This document shows, piece by piece, positions 18,035-20,043 of a DNA stretch of 20,043 nt. How positions within the stretch are numbered: the first letter of the stretch is position 1; each line of letters opens with the position of its first letter. The position numbers were made by a program, and so were the translations under genes. The notes under the pieces are model-generated. The model was not told the origin of the DNA, made no database searches, and worked only from the letters and a program-made list of their open reading frames with translations. This DNA comes from Paramacrobiotus richtersi (lineage: Eukaryota; Tardigrada; Eutardigrada; Parachela; Macrobiotidae), in the NCBI GenBank assembly GCA_034698045.1, contig JAQGAU010001296.1, positions 1-20,043 of the forward strand. The letters run 5' to 3'.

Positions 18035-19262
18035 CCACATTCGAAATACATATTAAGAATCCACGAAACCGGATCGGTAATCGCGCCACATGGTGTCGGA
18101 AGATGCGAATGGTCAAGTCGAAGGGTTTCGGGGGCTAGGGACAGCATGACGCAGTGGAGACTGCGGTGATGAGGAACTTAAAACCAAACTCGGGTGTACC
18201 CCTGTTTGATGTGAATCCGAAGCGCTGCAGATCGAAGATTTTTGTAAGGTATGAAAGGAGGAAAACTCGGACAAAACGTTACGGATACATAAGACTGATA
18301 AACAAATTGAATCCTAATGACCACAAGCTTCTGTATACCACAGTGTTGGCCGAAATAGTCGTATCCTTAGGAGGGCAATTCGTTGGTTTAGTAAGCGACG
18401 CAGTGCCGCAGTAAGCGCTCGACGTTCCAATGGTCACCGTATCAGCGCATTTGTTAGAACCGTCGGACTGTAAACAAGGAAAAGCATGTTAGAATACGTT
18501 TTTGTGAAAGATGGCGTGTTCCGCACCATACCAGAACGAACACATAGAACTGCAAAACTGCAATCTGAAAGAATATCCCATGAATAATCAAACAGACGTG
18601 AAGTCCTGTGTGCACAGGTTGTCTGCTTCCGAAGAAGAAGAAGAAGAAACGGAGTGTAGGCATGTTACCTCGAGGTTGTAGCAAGGTGGAGCTGTGAAAG
18701 TCGAGGAGCAAACATGATTTTGAGGATAGGGGCTGGGGTAACCGGGAGAAACGAACACCACCGGAACACCCGGCTTCACCGGTGTAGTGGGGTTACCGTT
18801 AAGGGGACAGGCTGCATGAAGCGACAGTTAACACATGTACATCTTTGAATGGACGGAACCTGGGTCGAACTACGTTACCATCAACAACCTGGACACACTG
18901 CGGGACGATCGTAGCTGACTTTGGACAATCGTTAAACGCATTGTTGTTTGGGACTGATGTAGTGAATGGAGAAAGACAAGGACTGGGGGCAGGGGGATTA
19001 GCCACGCAGGCCGTCGTAGTAGGAGCTGTTGTGGTTGACGTGGTGGTCGCAGTGGTGGTAGACGCCGTGGTGGTCGAAGTCGTGGTGGTCGTTGTCCGCA
19101 CCGTGGTTGATACTACAACGATGAAACCGTCATCGCTGAACTTTATCAATATCCTTGTTTATCTACCACAGAATGCGACCACATAGTTACGAGTTCTGGA
19201 TCCGCTAACACAACCCTGTACCATCGAAGCAAAGTGAAAGAGCCAAAAGGAAAAAGAACTGT
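18035..19262 (-). repeat. Duplicated block, copy B (partner 9260-10380)
   Basis: Same orientation and order as copy A, including introns. Visible differences are a longer Thr stalk (+27 nt in the first exon), a longer second intron carrying a (GAA)n run near 18632-18648, and a last-but-one CUB exon longer by 21 nt. The signal-peptide exon found beside copy A has no visible counterpart here. Confidence 0.85.
18135..19135 (-). CDS. CUB-domain secreted protein B, stalk and CUB exons
   Basis: Five minus-strand exons in phase: 19135-18879, 18811-18669, 18564-18532, 18467-18339 and 18224-18135 (stop TAG), with introns of 67, 104, 64 and 114 nt. Exon 1 gives a Thr stalk (TTTTTTSTTTASTTTATTTS) plus a Cys-bearing segment. 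The CUB domain reads VVFVSPGYPSPYPQNHVCSS, FTAPPCYNLE, CADTVTIGTSSAYCG, then NTV|RFGFTSN and FGFKFLITAV, with the spaced Cys and Asp residues of a CUB fold. The C-terminus (STASCCP) differs from copy A. All boundaries keep copy A's phases, despite indels of 27 and 21 nt that are multiples of three, so both copies appear to be under coding constraint. No signal-peptide exon was found upstream in the window; it may lie beyond the gag fragment, or the copy may be 5'-truncated. Confidence 0.78.
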
Positions 19263-19734
19263 GAAGCACTGTGTCACGTATTGGGAAACCACTTTATTCA
19301 GCAACCTCACAGACTCTACTATGGTCTTCTACTGGTCGTATCAGTAGTACAATTACGTTGCTATGCCACATCACTACATCTCCCCCAAGTGGGGAACCCA
19401 CTTCTAAACCTCCTGAACAAACAACAATGAAGCCACTATCGCTGATCCTCCAAACATCTCCGATGTGCATTCCACTGGCATTCGCACTTGTTTTTCTTTA
19501 TGCGTGGTAACCTCTGGCACTACTCCCACCACCTCAGGCAGGCGTTCGGATGCCATTTCCACTGGCCTTTCCGTCTCCACTGGCTTGTCTGTCTGTCGGT
19601 TGTTATTGCATCGAGTTCGCGGCTTTCGGTAGCGATGATCGACCGCCAACTTCCCAGATATCAGCCTGTCCAGCTGCTTCTGCATATGGTCCAACTTTTC
19701 CCATACAGCGTTCCCACCATGGAAATGTCCTCCT
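19263..19734 (-). other. Spacer next to the gag fragment, partly coding-like
   Basis: A minus frame (19826-19404) contains WEKLDHMQKQLDRLISGKLA, a short coiled-coil-like stretch, then Glu/Val-rich sequence. It overlaps the end of the CCHC frame in another reading and may be part of the same element after a frameshift, but gag coiled coils normally precede the zinc knuckles, so the order is unexpected. I do not call it a gene. Confidence 0.3.
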
Positions 19735-20043
19735 CTATGGCGGCTGCACCGGTGCATGTCCATACACACCTCGCTCGGCCGCTCGTACAGGCTTGTATTT
19801 CGGCATGGTGTCGTAATCTGCTTCAATGTCCTCGCTGTCCATGGGCGCGTTGATGCCCATGACGTCGAATTCCTCTTCGACCAGCATCATCCGCCGTCCG
19901 TCCTTCTTGGCTTCCCCGCGCTCTTTCGGCTCACTTTGGCACACTTTGGCTATGTGCCCTCGTCTACCGCAGTTACCGCACTTGACCTCTTTAGCCCAAC
20001 AGTCTGCTTTCCGGTGATCTACGTCTCCACACGAGTAGCATCC
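19735..20043 (-). CDS. Gag-like CCHC zinc-knuckle protein, C-terminal part (runs off the window)
   Basis: Reading leftwards from the window edge: CYSCGDVDHRKADC and CGNCGRRGHIAKVC, two consecutive C-x2-C-x4-H-x4-C knuckles separated by a short Trp/Lys linker. A basic stretch (KERGEAKKDGRR) and an acidic tail (LVEEEFDVMGINAP, EDIEADYDTMPKYK) follow, to a stop at 19735. Tandem knuckles of this type bind RNA in the gag of LTR retrotransposons; some host proteins also have them. The protein starts beyond the right edge, so total length, and whether protease/RT follow in another frame, cannot be told. Nothing like RT lies downstream within the window, so this is probably a fragment or a host CCHC gene. 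Confidence 0.6.
   Translation of the reverse strand, partial: GCYSCGDVDHRKADCWAKEVKCGNCGRRGHIAKVCQSEPKERGEAKKDGRRMMLVEEEFDVMGINAPMDSEDIEADYDTMPKYKPVRAAERGVYGHAPVQPP

Noticed and set aside
1-20043. CRISPR arrays, bacterial operons, riboswitches, rRNA genes
   Set aside because: No regularly spaced repeats, Shine-Dalgarno-led gene strings or rRNA-like sequence were seen; the gene structure is eukaryotic.

Overview
The window looks like nuclear DNA from an invertebrate animal. Evidence: genes split by short GT..AG introns (about 59-190 nt, one of about 620 nt), a nuclear-receptor ligand-binding domain, a CUB-domain secreted protein, a PWWP/AT-hook chromatin protein, and remnants of metazoan transposon families (hAT-like MITE, a LINE with a C-terminal endonuclease, DIRS-type, CCHC gag). 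There are no bacterial operons. Small introns and compact spacing fit a compact invertebrate genome, but I cannot name the species. Exon models were built by hand from splice signals and codon phase; all family names rest on remembered motifs, not searches.

Layout. 1-3099: no confident gene; a minisatellite, a hairpin, a degenerate tandem repeat, one copy of a dispersed repeat and a 406-bp hAT-like MITE with an imperfect 8-bp target duplication. 3100-5279 (+): a nuclear receptor with six exons in consistent phase covering hinge and ligand-binding domain; no DNA-binding domain was found. 6010-6130: a near-perfect foldback. About 6370-8652 (+): a decayed LINE with a YLDD reverse transcriptase, zinc knuckle and PD-(D/E)XK-like endonuclease. 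About 8690-9045 (-): the tail of a second LINE of the same family, tail to tail with the first.

9260-11248 (-): a gene for a secreted protein with signal peptide, Cys-rich module, Thr-rich stalk and C-terminal CUB domain. Its stalk+CUB part is duplicated at 18035-19262 in the same orientation, with the five exon boundaries and phases conserved. Between the copies lie a truncated DIRS-like element (11872-14302, -), a PWWP/AT-hook gene (14856-15834, +), and a GC-rich block of unrecognised possible exons (16390-17516, +). The right edge (19735-20043, -) holds the end of a retroelement-like gag with two CCHC knuckles.

The host genes do not form an obvious pathway. The window reads as single genes in a repeat-rich stretch that has undergone a local duplication and several transposon insertions. 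The best material for follow-up is the duplicated CUB gene, the nuclear receptor and the PWWP gene.
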